Source: an uncultured bacterium (lineage in GTDB: Bacteria > Bacillota > Clostridia > Oscillospirales > CAG-272). From it: a stretch of DNA of 36,148 bases. Shown here in pieces: positions 1 through 9,062 of the stretch (within the stretch, counting starts at the first letter, position 1; every line of letters begins with the position of its first letter). The stretch is taken from assembly GCA_949282345.1 (NCBI GenBank), contig CASDOQ010000028.1, forward strand, positions 1 to 36,148. Reading direction: 5' to 3'. The notes below the pieces were generated by a model, which was not told the DNA's origin, did no database searches, and was given only the letters and a program-made list of their open reading frames with translations. Position numbers and translations under genes: made by a program.

Positions 1-320
1 CGGCGTGGTGATGCGCGGCGGGCGCGAGGCAAAAGGGCGGGCGGCGCGGCGGGGGCGGGGAGTGTGGCGGCAAAGCCGCGGCGGCGTGCTGGCACGCGGC
101 GGGCAGACGGGACAGGGCTGGACAGGCGGGAAAGCAGAAACGAGAGCGGGAAGCAAAGGCCGGAGTGCGGCGAAGGCACACAACGGTTTTATAAAGGCAC
201 GCCGCGCGTAAGGTTCCCGGTTGACGGGCAGGGCATATACTGGGAATGCGTACCCCTGTCATCCGCCGGCTTGCAGAGCCGAAGGATCTGACGGCGGCAC
301 GCAGAAAGGAGCTGAAACGC
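1..320. other. G-rich stretch without a supportable gene
   Basis: I see no gene here. The first 180 bases are strongly G+A-rich on the plus strand, and the open frames across them translate to Gly/Arg-rich low-complexity sequence with no family resemblance. Small perfect hairpins occur at about 67-79 and 84-97. Four G-runs lie at 35-37, 39-41, 51-55 and 57-60. A promoter for the downstream gene pair should lie in or before this stretch, but no good -35/-10 pair with normal spacing is visible. Confidence 0.5.
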
Positions 321-545
321 GTGATAAACGAAACGATACGCATAGGCTCCGACACCTATGCGCAAAAAGCGCGAAAAGCACTCTCCGCAAACGGGATCTC
401 CTCGCGCGTAGTCAAGGTTGAGCCTGCCCGCGCCGACCGGGGATGCGTTTTCGGTCTTCAGATCCCGGGGGACAGAGTAGCGGAAGCTTTGGATATTCTC
501 CGTTACGCCGGGATCCCGGCCACCTTTGGAAAGGATCACAAATGA
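321..545 (+). CDS. DUF3343-type small protein (putative S/Se carrier-like)
   Basis: This 74-residue protein resembles the DUF3343 family, small proteins thought to hand on sulfur or selenium and often encoded beside cysteine desulfurases. It has the family pattern of an N-terminal helix (TYAQKARKALSANGI), a strand, a single conserved cysteine in RGCVFGL, and a C-terminal helix ending AGIPATF. I chose the GTG at 321 because AAAGGAG lies nine bases upstream; an ATG at 246 would add 25 residues without family resemblance. Its TGA overlaps the ATG of the desulfurase by four bases (ATGA), so the two are translationally coupled. A role as sulfur/selenium acceptor is inferred from context. No selD or selenocysteine gene is visible in the window. 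Confidence 0.72.
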   Translation: MINETIRIGSDTYAQKARKALSANGISSRVVKVEPARADRGCVFGLQIPGDRVAEALDILRYAGIPATFGKDHK

Positions 546-1666
546 TCTATTTTGACAATGCCGCCACTTCCTTTCCGAAACCGGGAACCGTCCTGCCGGC
601 GGTGGAGCGGGCGATCCGTCATTGCGGCGGGAATCCCGGCCGGGGGGCGCATCCGCTGGCGGCCGCCGCGGCGGAAGAAGTCTACAACTGCCGGGAGGAG
701 GTCGCCGGTTTTTTCGGCACTTCCGCCCCGGAAAATGTGATCTTCTGTCAGAACGCGACCGCCGCCCTGAACCTTGCCATCAAGACCCGTATCCGCCCCG
801 GAATGCACGTTCTGCTCAGCGATCGGGAACACAACGCCGTCTTCCGCCCGATCTTCCGGCTCGCCTCGGAGGGGCTGTGCACCTATTCCTTTTTCCCGAC
901 CGACGGAGATATCCCGAACGCGATCCGAGCCTCCCTGCGAAAAGAAACGCGGATGCTCGTCTGCACGCAGATCTCCAACGTAACGGGGAAAGCGCTCCCG
1001 ATCGAAAAAATCGGCGCTCTCTGCCGGGAAACGGGGATCTATTTCATCATAGATGCTGCACAGAGTGCGGGGCATATGCCGATCAGCCTCGAAAAGATCG
1101 CATACGACGCCTTCTGTGCGCCGGGACACAAGGGGCTCTTCGGGATCCCCGGCTCGGGATTCTGTATTCTGCGGGACGGAACAGGACTCTCGACCTACGC
1201 CGAAGGGGGGAGCGGGGTGGAATCGCTCTCGCCCGAAATGCCCAAGCGTCTCCCCGAGCGCTATGAAGCCGGGACGGTAGCAGTACCTGCCATCGCCTCG
1301 CTTGCAGCTGGGATCCGGGAAGTGAAACGCTATGGCCCCGCGGCGATCGAAGAGAAGGAAACCGAACTGAAGAACGAACTCGCAGAAGCGCTTTCGCTGA
1401 TCCCGGGCATCAGGCTGTACGAACCCGAAAACCGGGGCGGCGTCCTCTCCTTCACGCACGAGCGCGTCTCTCCCGAAGAGATCGGCAGAGCGCTCGCGGA
1501 AGAAAATATCTGCGTGCGTTCCGGATTCCACTGCGCCCCGCTCGCCCACCGCACCATCGGAACCGAAGAAAAAGGGACGGTGCGCGCAAGCCTCGGAATT
1601 TTCAATACACGCCGCGAGGTTTCTCTCTTTGCCGGGACGCTCTCGCGTATCCTCCGGGGGCGTTGA
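542..1666 (+). CDS. Cysteine desulfurase / selenocysteine lyase family protein
   Basis: A PLP-dependent class-V aminotransferase fold enzyme of 374 residues, expected to take sulfur (or selenium) from cysteine and leave alanine. It starts MIYFDNAATSFPKP, the signature opening of this desulfurase subfamily. It has the PLP-stacking histidine in DREHNAV, the aspartate in IDAAQSAG, the PLP lysine in APGHKGLFG, and the persulfide-forming cysteine in SGFHCAPLAH. The length is normal. The start at 542 overlaps the stop of the DUF3343 gene; longer in-frame starts would read into that gene. A strong terminator follows about 105 bases downstream. I cannot say whether it serves Fe-S clusters, tRNA thiolation or selenium; the coupling to a DUF3343 protein favours a sulfur/selenium relay. 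Confidence 0.92.
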   Translation: MIYFDNAATSFPKPGTVLPAVERAIRHCGGNPGRGAHPLAAAAAEEVYNCREEVAGFFGTSAPENVIFCQNATAALNLAIKTRIRPGMHVLLSDREHNAVFRPIFRLASEGLCTYSFFPTDGDIPNAIRASLRKETRMLVCTQISNVTGKALPIEKIGALCRETGIYFIIDAAQSAGHMPISLEKIAYDAFCAPGHKGLFGIPGSGFCILRDGTGLSTYAEGGSGVESLSPEMPKRLPERYEAGTVAVPAIASLAAGIREVKRYGPAAIEEKETELKNELAEALSLIPGIRLYEPENRGGVLSFTHERVSPEEIGRALAEENICVRSGFHCAPLAHRTIGTEEKGTVRASLGIFNTRREVSLFAGTLSRILRGR

Positions 1667-1772
1667 TACCGTCCCTCGGTCGGAAGCGCATCGTTTTCGG
1701 GGCAAAACGCCGGACAGACCCCCGCACCGGCAAAAAACCTCACGTTGCAGGGAAATCTCTCCCCCAAGCCGT

Positions 1773-1800
1773 CCGCGCACCCATGGTGCGCGGATTTTTT
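1773..1800 (+). terminator. Rho-independent terminator of the desulfurase transcript
   Basis: A perfect 9-bp stem, CCGCGCACC (1773-1781) paired with GGTGCGCGG (1785-1793), closes a CAT loop and is followed by A then six T. Confidence 0.9.
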
Positions 1801-1937
1801 GTAAATATAACTTTCCTTTTTGAGCAATTTATCTGAAAAGCAGATAGTATTTTGAAAATGAACGATGCTTTCCGATTACGGGATGGCAGAGCCGGGCGTA
1901 TTTATGTCTCAAGAGAGACTTCAAAGAGAAAAAGGAA

Positions 1938-1966
1938 ACAAAAAACCGTCCCGGGGGTGGGACGGC
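1938..1966 (-). terminator. Rho-independent terminator of the glycogen operon
   Basis: Read on the minus strand, CCGTCCC pairs with GGGACGG (1946-1952 with 1959-1965) around a six-base loop, followed by six T (complement of 1940-1945). It lies about 77 bases beyond the stop of the last operon gene. Confidence 0.82.
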
Positions 1967-2041
1967 TTTCGGAATATAAAGAGAAAAATCGAAACTTTTC
2001 CCCGTGGGGGAAACGACAAAAAAAGAAACGAACCGGGGTGA

Positions 2042-4003
2042 TCAGCCGAGAAAGATCCGGGTACCGCGGCGCAAAGAAAAGACGCACGCGCTCTCTGCCG
2101 GGAGCGAAAACGCGGAAGCGGCGACACCTTTATGCGAGGTCTTCCCGCTTTCTTTTCTCTCCGCGTCGCCATTACCGAGAAGCAGATATCCGGGGGAGGA
2201 AAAGCTGATCCTCCGCGCAGAGGAAGAACGGTTTGCCGCCGTGAGAAGAACGCGCCGGCTGTCATATCGGCAAAAAAGCAAAGTGTCGGCATCCAGGTGC
2301 AAAAGACGGAACTTTCCTTCCCGGTAAAGAGGATCGCGGCGCAGGCAAGCCACGCGGCGATAATGCGAAAGGATCGCCTGATCCTGCCGATGCCACGGAT
2401 AGGGGCGACGGTTGAAGGGATCACTGTATCCTTCCATTCCCGCCTCGTCCCCGTAATAAACGGCAGGGATCCCCGGGAGTGTAGCCACGATCGTCCATGC
2501 TATGAAAAGGAGCCGGCGGCCGTGTTCGCGTTCTTCCCGGGTGAGGCGAATCTCTGCCAGTTCGTCGTTGCTCTTCCCTTCAGGGCGCTCGCCGGCCAAC
2601 GCCGTCAGAATGCGCATGGTGTCATGCGTGCCGAGCAGGTTCATCGTAAGATCGGCCACCGGTTTCGGCATATTCGGGAGCACCTCGGTCAGCGCGTAGA
2701 AAAGGGCGGACGGATCTCCGTCCCGCAGGTAAGAAATGATCCCCGTGCGGAGCGGATAGTTCATCACGCCATCCAGTTCGCGTCCGAGATAATACTGCTT
2801 GCGCGTGTCATAGGCCACCTTGTTGGAGGCATCCTCCCAAACCTCGCCGTAGAGGACACTGTCGGCCTGTTTTTCCGACAGGCGTTCCTTGATGTCGGCA
2901 ATGAAACCGTCGGAAAGTTCGTCTGCCACGTCGAGCCGCATCCCTGCAATTCCTGCCTCTGCCCAATGCGAAACAACGCCCTGTTTTCCCACGAAGAACT
3001 CCCGACAGGAAGCACTGCTGTCGGGGTGGATGCGAGGCAGAATGGGAATATCCCACCAGGCGGTATAGCGATCCGGGAACTTCTGAAAACGGTACCAATC
3101 GTAATACGGAGACTCCTTGGACTGATACGCGCCGAGCGAGGGATAGCGGCCGTTTTTGTTGAAGTAAAAGCAGTCCGCGCCCGTATGGTTGAAGACACCG
3201 TCCAAAATGATGCGGATCCCATGGCGGGCAGCCTGCCGGACAAGCCGGGTAAAGGCTTCTTCCCCGCCGAACATCGGGTCGATATGCAGATAGTCGCCGG
3301 TATCGTATTTGTGGTTGGAATAGGCGGTAAAGACCGGAGACAGGTAGAGACAGCGTACGCCGAGCGTGGAAAGATACGGGAGTTTTTCGCAAATGCCGTA
3401 AAGCGTTCCGCCGAAGAACTCGTTATTCCGTAAAAAGGCTCCGGGATAGGCCGGGTATTCGGGAGTTCCGTTTTCCCAGTCCGGGTTCAGGACGGCATCC
3501 TCCCGTACCGGCACGCTGTGGCGACCGCGGGCAAACCGATCCACGAAAATATGATAGATCGTACCGCCGAGAAGCCACGCCGGGGTCTTATGAGCGGGGG
3601 CGTAGACCGTCAGCTGATAGGGACGGCCGGCCTCGCCGGGGATGAAGCGCATTCCGCGCCCGGCGGCATCCCTGTCGCCGTAAAAGTTGCCGGACGGCGT
3701 GCAGACCGTAACGCCGAAAAAGTAAAGCCCCGGCGTATTCTCGCGCACAGAAAGCGAAAAAACATCGTACTCCCCTTCTATGCGTGCGAAATGCAGGGGC
3801 AGACGGCGCCCCTGCCGGCCGTCGCGGGAATAAGAGAGGAAAGCCGCCCCGGTTCCCATACGGCGCGGCAGAAACGTTTCTATCGTGATACGCTCCCCCG
3901 CGCGGACGGCGTTCTCAAAAAGAGGACGCCCCCGGCGAAGAAGGACGATCTTCCCCGGGCGGGCCAGCAGAGCTTCCCGCCCGATAGCAAATTCGGAAAG
4001 CAA
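2042..4003 (-). CDS. GH13 alpha-amylase family enzyme (neopullulanase/cyclomaltodextrinase-like)
   Basis: A 653-residue glycoside hydrolase expected to cut alpha-glucans in the cytoplasm; no signal peptide is seen. An N-terminal beta-sandwich-like region of about 135 residues precedes the GH13 barrel. All four GH13 regions are present: DGVFNH (about 268-273), RLDVADE with the nucleophile Asp358, GEVWED with the acid Glu387, and GTHD with His-Asp 460-461. The RLDVADE form is typical of neopullulanase and cyclomaltodextrinase. The start is a TTG preceded by GGGAGG, two bases after the glgP stop; the frame continues upstream into glgP but has no better start. Being last in the operon, it probably acts on dextrins left by glycogen phosphorylase, filling the debranching or dextrin-degrading role. 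Exact specificity is not readable. Confidence 0.88.
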   Translation of the reverse strand: MLSEFAIGREALLARPGKIVLLRRGRPLFENAVRAGERITIETFLPRRMGTGAAFLSYSRDGRQGRRLPLHFARIEGEYDVFSLSVRENTPGLYFFGVTVCTPSGNFYGDRDAAGRGMRFIPGEAGRPYQLTVYAPAHKTPAWLLGGTIYHIFVDRFARGRHSVPVREDAVLNPDWENGTPEYPAYPGAFLRNNEFFGGTLYGICEKLPYLSTLGVRCLYLSPVFTAYSNHKYDTGDYLHIDPMFGGEEAFTRLVRQAARHGIRIILDGVFNHTGADCFYFNKNGRYPSLGAYQSKESPYYDWYRFQKFPDRYTAWWDIPILPRIHPDSSASCREFFVGKQGVVSHWAEAGIAGMRLDVADELSDGFIADIKERLSEKQADSVLYGEVWEDASNKVAYDTRKQYYLGRELDGVMNYPLRTGIISYLRDGDPSALFYALTEVLPNMPKPVADLTMNLLGTHDTMRILTALAGERPEGKSNDELAEIRLTREEREHGRRLLFIAWTIVATLPGIPAVYYGDEAGMEGYSDPFNRRPYPWHRQDQAILSHYRRVACLRRDPLYREGKFRLLHLDADTLLFCRYDSRRVLLTAANRSSSARRISFSSPGYLLLGNGDAERKESGKTSHKGVAASAFSLPAESACVFSLRRGTRIFLG

Positions 4004-4005
4004 GA

Positions 4006-6456
4006 TTACCTCCCGACAGGCTTGATATGCCAGATCTTTTCCGCATAGGTGCGGATGCTGTTGTCCGCGGCGAAGCGGCCGCTGCGGGCAATGTTGACGA
4101 GCGAGCGCCGCATCCATTCACAGCTGTCCCCGTAATCCTCGATCGCGCGATCGTATTCATAGCGATACGAGTCGAAGTCGGCCAGGCAGAGATAGGGGTC
4201 GGAGACCGATCCGCCGCTGTTGATCAGATACTCGGCGATGTGCGAAAAACTCTGACCGCCGATATTGCCGTTCAGGCGGTCGACCGCGGCACGCAAGCGC
4301 TCGGAATTCCGATAATACTCACGGGAATCATACCCGTTGCGCCAGACTTCCTCGACCTCATAGGTATTGAGACCGAAGACATACATATTCCGTTCGCCCA
4401 CCGCATCCAGAATCTCGACGTTGGCCCCGTCCAACGTGCCGAGAGTCAGGGCGCCGTTCATCATCAGTTTCATGCATCCGGTTCCGCTGGCTTCCTTCCC
4501 TGCGAGGGAGATCTGCTCACTGATATCGGCGGAAGGAATCAGCGCTTCCGCCACCGTGACATTGTAATCCTCGGCAAAAACGATGCGCAGGCGGTCGCGG
4601 GAGATCGGATTGCTCTCCAGTTCGCGCCCTAAGTGCCAGATAAGATTGATGAGCTGTTTGGCCATATAATATCCGGGAGCCGCCTTGGCACCGAAGATAA
4701 AGGTCTGCGGACGGACGTCGGCATTCGGATTGGCGCAAAGTTCGTTGTACAGCGAGAGGATCTTCAGCACGTTCAGGAGCTGACGCTTATATTCGTGCAT
4801 CCGTTTGATCTGCACATCAAAGACCGAGTCGGGATCGAGAGGAGCGACATTGCTCCGCTCGGTCATGAAGGCCGAAAAACGCTCCTTGTTGGCGCGCTTG
4901 ATCTTGGCCAGTTCGGAAAGAACGCTTTCATCGTCTATGAATTTTTCAAAGTCCCGCAGATCGGAGGGAGAGTTGCGGTAGGAAGAGCCGATGGTGTTAT
5001 CCAGAAGACGCGAAAGGCCGGGGTTGGAATAGGTGAGCCAGCGGCGGTGAACGACCCCGTTCGTCACGTTGGTGAACTTCCAGGGAGTCATTTTATAAAA
5101 ATCATGGAATACCGTCTTTTTCAGGATCTCGCTGTGCAGTTCCGAAACGCCGTTCACGGTATGCGAGGCGACCACGCAAAGGTTGGCCATACGCACCTGC
5201 CCATAGCCGACGACCGCCATGCGGGAAATGCGGTCCCAGTCTCCGGGATAGAGATTCCAGAGGTCGGCACAGAAGCGGCGGTTGATCTCCGTGACGATCG
5301 AATAGATCCGGGGGAGCTTCAGGCGGAACAGATCGATGCGCCAGCACTCCAGCGCCTCGGGAAGAACCGTGTGGTTGGTGTAGGTGATGGTCTTGGTCAC
5401 CACTTCCCACGCATTGTCCCACGAATACGAATAGGTATCCATCAGGATCCGCATCAGTTCGGGAATGCAAAGGGCCGGATGCGTATCGTTGATATGAATG
5501 GCCACCTTATCCGCAAGGCCACGCAAAGAACCGTTAGCAGCAAAATAGTCGCTGATAATGCTCTGCAAGGAGGCGGAGACCAGAAAATACTGCTGGGTCA
5601 GACGGAGGAGTTTTCCTTCGTCGTGGTTATCCGGCGGATAAAGCTGGCGGGTGATCTCTTCTGCCTTGCCGGACTCCTCCAATGCCTTGACGTACCCCGA
5701 CTGACTGGTGCCGTATCCGTCGGTCAGGGCGTGCGCCTCGCGGGAACGCCAGAGGCGGATGGTATTGGTCGCATCGGTCCCGGGGCCGACGATCATCACG
5801 TCGTAAGGAACGGCGCGCACCTCGTCAAACTCGGTATGGATGATACGCAGTTCCCCGTTCTCCCACTTTTCCTCGACCTGACCGCCGAATCGGACGGTCA
5901 CGCTCTTCTCGGGGCGGGGATAGAGCCACGCGCCGCCATCGCGCATCCAGTTATCGGGCAGTTCGACCTGCTCGCCGTCCACTAACCGCTGTTTGAAAAG
6001 ACCGTTTTCATAACAGAGAGAATAGCCGTTGGCCGGATAGTCGAGCGCGGTAAGAGAATCCATAAAGCAGGCGGCAAGACGACCGAGCCCCCCGTTGCCG
6101 AGGCCGGGGTCGACCTCCCGCGCAAAGATCTCGTCAAAGGTATGGCCGTATTTCGCCAACGTCCGGCTGACCTCGTCATAGAGTCCGAGGTTCATGACGT
6201 TGTTATACAAGGAACGTCCGAGCAGGAATTCCATGCACAGGTAACAGACTTTTTTCGCTTCCGAAGCGGCAACGCGCCGTTTGAAATTCTGCCGGTTCTT
6301 GCTGATGATATCCTTGATGGCGTAGACCGTGGCGGTATACAGCTGATCGACCGTGGCGGCCGAGGGATCGGTCACCCCGCGGGCAAAGAGTTTTGCCTGG
6401 ATCCGTTTTTCAAGGGTGGGTTCTTTTTCTCGTTGTTTGGATATTTTGATGCTCAT
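4006..6456 (-). CDS. glgP: Glycogen/starch phosphorylase
   Basis: A GT35 phosphorylase of 816 residues that releases glucose-1-phosphate from glycogen with phosphate and PLP. The PLP-lysine block is clear near the C-terminus (EASGTGCMK with Lys663, then NGALTLGTLDGANVEI). The N-terminal block CYLCMEFLLGRSL and the glycine-rich DPGLGNGGLGRLAACFMDSL are also present. The length matches the family. The start ATG has AGGAGA four bases upstream. It lies 43 bases after glgA and two bases before the GH13 gene. Breakdown is thus encoded with synthesis in the same operon, as in other Bacillota. Confidence 0.97.
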   Translation of the reverse strand: MSIKISKQREKEPTLEKRIQAKLFARGVTDPSAATVDQLYTATVYAIKDIISKNRQNFKRRVAASEAKKVCYLCMEFLLGRSLYNNVMNLGLYDEVSRTLAKYGHTFDEIFAREVDPGLGNGGLGRLAACFMDSLTALDYPANGYSLCYENGLFKQRLVDGEQVELPDNWMRDGGAWLYPRPEKSVTVRFGGQVEEKWENGELRIIHTEFDEVRAVPYDVMIVGPGTDATNTIRLWRSREAHALTDGYGTSQSGYVKALEESGKAEEITRQLYPPDNHDEGKLLRLTQQYFLVSASLQSIISDYFAANGSLRGLADKVAIHINDTHPALCIPELMRILMDTYSYSWDNAWEVVTKTITYTNHTVLPEALECWRIDLFRLKLPRIYSIVTEINRRFCADLWNLYPGDWDRISRMAVVGYGQVRMANLCVVASHTVNGVSELHSEILKKTVFHDFYKMTPWKFTNVTNGVVHRRWLTYSNPGLSRLLDNTIGSSYRNSPSDLRDFEKFIDDESVLSELAKIKRANKERFSAFMTERSNVAPLDPDSVFDVQIKRMHEYKRQLLNVLKILSLYNELCANPNADVRPQTFIFGAKAAPGYYMAKQLINLIWHLGRELESNPISRDRLRIVFAEDYNVTVAEALIPSADISEQISLAGKEASGTGCMKLMMNGALTLGTLDGANVEILDAVGERNMYVFGLNTYEVEEVWRNGYDSREYYRNSERLRAAVDRLNGNIGGQSFSHIAEYLINSGGSVSDPYLCLADFDSYRYEYDRAIEDYGDSCEWMRRSLVNIARSGRFAADNSIRTYAEKIWHIKPVGR

Positions 6457-6499
6457 GTGTTCTCCTGTGTTTTACGCGATATGGTTTTCGGAATGACGG

Positions 6500-7927
6500 T
6501 CAAAGGCTGTTGTAGAGTTCAATATAGGCTTTTGCGGAGTTCTTCCATCCGAAGTCAGACCGCATGGCCCGGCGGCGGAGTTTATCCCATTCGCCGTCCC
6601 CAGCGCGGTAGAGTGCCAAGGCATCCTTCACGCGGAAAAGCAGATCGTGCGCGTTATAGTTATAAAAAACGAAACCGTTGGAGTTTTCCCGCCCGTAGGG
6701 AATAATGGTATCGTAAAGACCGCCGACCCCGCGCACCACGGGAACGGTGCCGTATGCGCACGCCGTCATCTGCGCAAGGCCGCAGGGTTCACTGCGGGAG
6801 GGCATCAGAAAGAGATCGGCGGCGGCATAGATCCGTTTGGAAAGCGTGCGGTCGAAGGTGCAAAGCACACGCGCACTGTCGGGATGACGGCCGGCGATTT
6901 CGCGGAGGATATATTCGTATTCCCTGTCCCCGGTTCCCAGCAGAACGAACTGCAGGTTTTCAAAGAGCAATTCGTCAAGGATCCGGATGACGAGGTCTAT
7001 CCCCTTGGCCGGAGTCAGACGCGTGATCATCGCGATCAGCGGAATATCGGGAGAAACGGGCAACCCCAGTTCCTCCTGCAGGAATTTCTTGTTTTCGGCC
7101 TTTCCGGCGGCCAGTGTGGAAAGCTTATACGGATACGCGATCTCATCCCCGTTGGAGGGGTCGAAAAATACGGTATCCAGCCCGTTCAAGATCCCGCTGA
7201 ATTTATCGAAGACCCTGCGGATCATGGGATCCAGTCCGAACGAAAAATACGGGTCACGCAATTCTTCGGCATAATGCGGGCTGACGGTATTGACACGGTC
7301 GGAAAGCTGGATGGCGCCCTTCATCAGGTTAAGGCATCCGTCGCATTCTACGGAAGAGGCATATTCCCCCGGGATGTCAAACACGTCGCCGAGGATCGCC
7401 ATATCGTACTTGCCCTGATACTCGATATTATGGATGGTATAAACGGTACGGATGCGGGAAAGCTCCGGATGATGGGCAAAGCGGGTCTTGAGATAGATGA
7501 CCGTCATGGCACTCTGCCAGTCATTGGCGTGGAGCACGTCGGGATACCAGCCGGTATCGAGCATAAAGGAGATCACGGCGCGGCAGAAGAATGCAAAACG
7601 CTCGCCGTCATCAAACTCCCCATACATCCGGCCCCGTTTGAAATACTGCTCGTTATCAATGAAATAATAATTCACGCCGGCAGAAGAAAGACGGTAGACG
7701 CCGTAATAAGCACGTCTCCAGGCAAGCGGACAGATCCCCTCCGTGACCTTCTTCATGGCGGAGCGATAGGACTCCGAAATGCCGGAATAGAGTGGGAGAA
7801 TAACGCTGACCTCCGCTCCCTTCCCCAGCTGGCGTTTGACGGTGCGGGGGAGCGCCCCCATGACGTCCCCGAGACCGCCGCTGGCGGCGTAAGGGGTCAC
7901 TTCACTGGCAACATAAAGAATTTTCAT
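6500..7927 (-). CDS. glgA: Glycogen synthase (ADP-glucose, GT5)
   Basis: This 475-residue GT5 enzyme extends alpha-1,4-glucan chains from ADP-glucose. It opens MKILYVASEVTPYAASGGLG, has the acceptor-region motif LHANDWQSAM, the C-terminal nucleotide-binding strand TRLTPAKGID, and the conserved block PSRSEPCGLAQMTACAYG with the glutamate of the EPCGL motif. The start is one base after the glgD stop, with AGGAAGG upstream; a longer in-frame start would lie inside glgD. One oddity: the usual KTGGL motif reads ASGGL, so the lysine that contacts ADP-glucose phosphates in E. coli GlgA (Lys15) is alanine. Everything else looks intact. Confidence 0.95.
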   Translation of the reverse strand: MKILYVASEVTPYAASGGLGDVMGALPRTVKRQLGKGAEVSVILPLYSGISESYRSAMKKVTEGICPLAWRRAYYGVYRLSSAGVNYYFIDNEQYFKRGRMYGEFDDGERFAFFCRAVISFMLDTGWYPDVLHANDWQSAMTVIYLKTRFAHHPELSRIRTVYTIHNIEYQGKYDMAILGDVFDIPGEYASSVECDGCLNLMKGAIQLSDRVNTVSPHYAEELRDPYFSFGLDPMIRRVFDKFSGILNGLDTVFFDPSNGDEIAYPYKLSTLAAGKAENKKFLQEELGLPVSPDIPLIAMITRLTPAKGIDLVIRILDELLFENLQFVLLGTGDREYEYILREIAGRHPDSARVLCTFDRTLSKRIYAAADLFLMPSRSEPCGLAQMTACAYGTVPVVRGVGGLYDTIIPYGRENSNGFVFYNYNAHDLLFRVKDALALYRAGDGEWDKLRRRAMRSDFGWKNSAKAYIELYNSL

Positions 7928-7928
7928 C

Positions 7929-9062
7929 TTACACCTTCCTGTTCTTCGGGATATACATCGGCATCGTGATGTGCCCGGAGAGCACGCGCCCGTCCCCGAT
8001 GCAGACCGACTTGTCTGCAACAACGCAATTCAGCGTGCTGTTTTCCCCCACGTATGTATTTCCAAAAAGAATACAGTTCTTCACCACGCTTCCGCGACCG
8101 ACCTTCACCCCGCGGAAGAGGATCGAGTTTTCCACCGTTCCTTCGATCACACAGTCATCGGCGATCATGGCGGAACGGACGCAGCACCCCTCGCGGTAAG
8201 CGACCGGCGCGGAATTGTGTACGTTCGTCAGGATCGGTCGGGTATCGTTGCCGAGTAGCGCGGTGCGCAGGGCGGTATTTCCGGTCAGGCGGATGCTTTC
8301 CGAAAAATAGTCGTTGAAGTTGCTGACCGAGGCCACGTATCCGTCGTAGACCTCCATACGGAAGTTGTATCGAGCAAAGTGACGACAGATAATGTCACGC
8401 GAGAGGCTGGTATAGCCGGCTGCCTCCGCATCCGACAGCATCCGGAGCAAAAATTCCCGGCCGAGAATGAAAATATCGATGGAAATATAGGGGAAGCTCT
8501 CCACCGCCTCTCGGCAGACGCCACCGCCGGTCACGTAACCCTCCTTATCGCGGGAAAGGAGCAGACGCGCCCCGTCCGACGTCCAGTCCGGCCGGCAAGG
8601 GATGGTCAGGATCGTCATATCCGCGCCCGAGATGCGGTGACGCTCGATCATCGTGCGCAGATCAATGTTACAGATATACTCGCAGTCCGACATCACGATC
8701 TCATCGGCCGACATCCGAGCGATGTTTTCCTTCATGGCCTGAAGTGCCTCGAGGTGCGTTTTGTAGACTTCCGGGCGCTGCGTCGGCGTGGCGGACTGGA
8801 AGGGAGAGATGAGGCTGATACCGCCCCGGCGCCGTGCCAGATCCCAGTCTTTACCGCTCCCGATATGGTCGACCAGAGAACGGTAATTGTAATTGGTGAC
8901 GACGCTGATCTCCGAAATGTTTGCGTGGATCATGTTGGAAAGGGCAAAGTCAATTAACCGATACCGGCAGGCAAAGGGGATCGCCGCCACGGTACGGTCG
9001 GCAGTGAGAAGCGACAGGGTGTTGTTATTCAGATTTGAAAAAATGATACCGGCAGTGCTCAT
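7929..9062 (-). CDS. glgD: GlgD, non-catalytic ADP-glucose pyrophosphorylase subunit
   Basis: A 377-residue paralogue of GlgC found in Bacillota, where it forms a hetero-oligomer with GlgC and modifies its activity. It opens [20 protein letters not shown]; the catalytic glycine-rich GGxGxRL loop seen in GlgC is replaced by [11 protein letters not shown], which is why it is considered regulatory. The C-terminal half carries left-handed beta-helix hexapeptide-type sequence ([17 protein letters not shown]). The start ATG overlaps the glgC stop by four bases and has a strong GAGGAGG site. A coupled 1:1 supply with GlgC is inferred. Confidence 0.95.
   Translation of the reverse strand: MSTAGIIFSNLNNNTLSLLTADRTVAAIPFACRYRLIDFALSNMIHANISEISVVTNYNYRSLVDHIGSGKDWDLARRRGGISLISPFQSATPTQRPEVYKTHLEALQAMKENIARMSADEIVMSDCEYICNIDLRTMIERHRISGADMTILTIPCRPDWTSDGARLLLSRDKEGYVTGGGVCREAVESFPYISIDIFILGREFLLRMLSDAEAAGYTSLSRDIICRHFARYNFRMEVYDGYVASVSNFNDYFSESIRLTGNTALRTALLGNDTRPILTNVHNSAPVAYREGCCVRSAMIADDCVIEGTVENSILFRGVKVGRGSVVKNCILFGNTYVGENSTLNCVVADKSVCIGDGRVLSGHITMPMYIPKNRKV

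Larger units (their letters stand above)
1667..2041. other. Convergent intergenic region with two terminators
   Basis: This 375-base gap separates the plus-strand desulfurase from the minus-strand glycogen operon. It holds one terminator for each side (about 1773-1800 plus, 1938-1966 minus). The stretch between, about 1802-1937, is AT-richer and I see no gene in it. A weak promoter-like pair occurs (TTGAGC at 1820, TAGTAT at 1845) with a 19-base spacer, but nothing convincing lies behind it. Confidence 0.6.

Noticed and set aside
5..211. Open frame of 68 residues at the window start
   Set aside because: Gly/Arg-rich low-complexity translation of G-rich DNA, no ribosome site and no family resemblance.
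221..241. TTGACG and TATACT as a promoter for the desulfurase pair
   Set aside because: The hexamers are only nine bases apart, far below functional spacing.
536..1780. 414-residue minus-strand frame opposite the desulfurase
   Set aside because: It mirrors a strongly conserved plus-strand gene; the translation has no known motifs and crosses the terminator.
1852..2208. 118-residue plus-strand frame after the desulfurase terminator
   Set aside because: Lys/Arg-rich translation without motifs; it crosses the glycogen-operon terminator and runs into the GH13 gene end on the other strand.
2132..3433. 433-residue plus-strand frame opposite the GH13 gene
   Set aside because: Antisense frame of a gene with all catalytic motifs; no ribosome site or family match.
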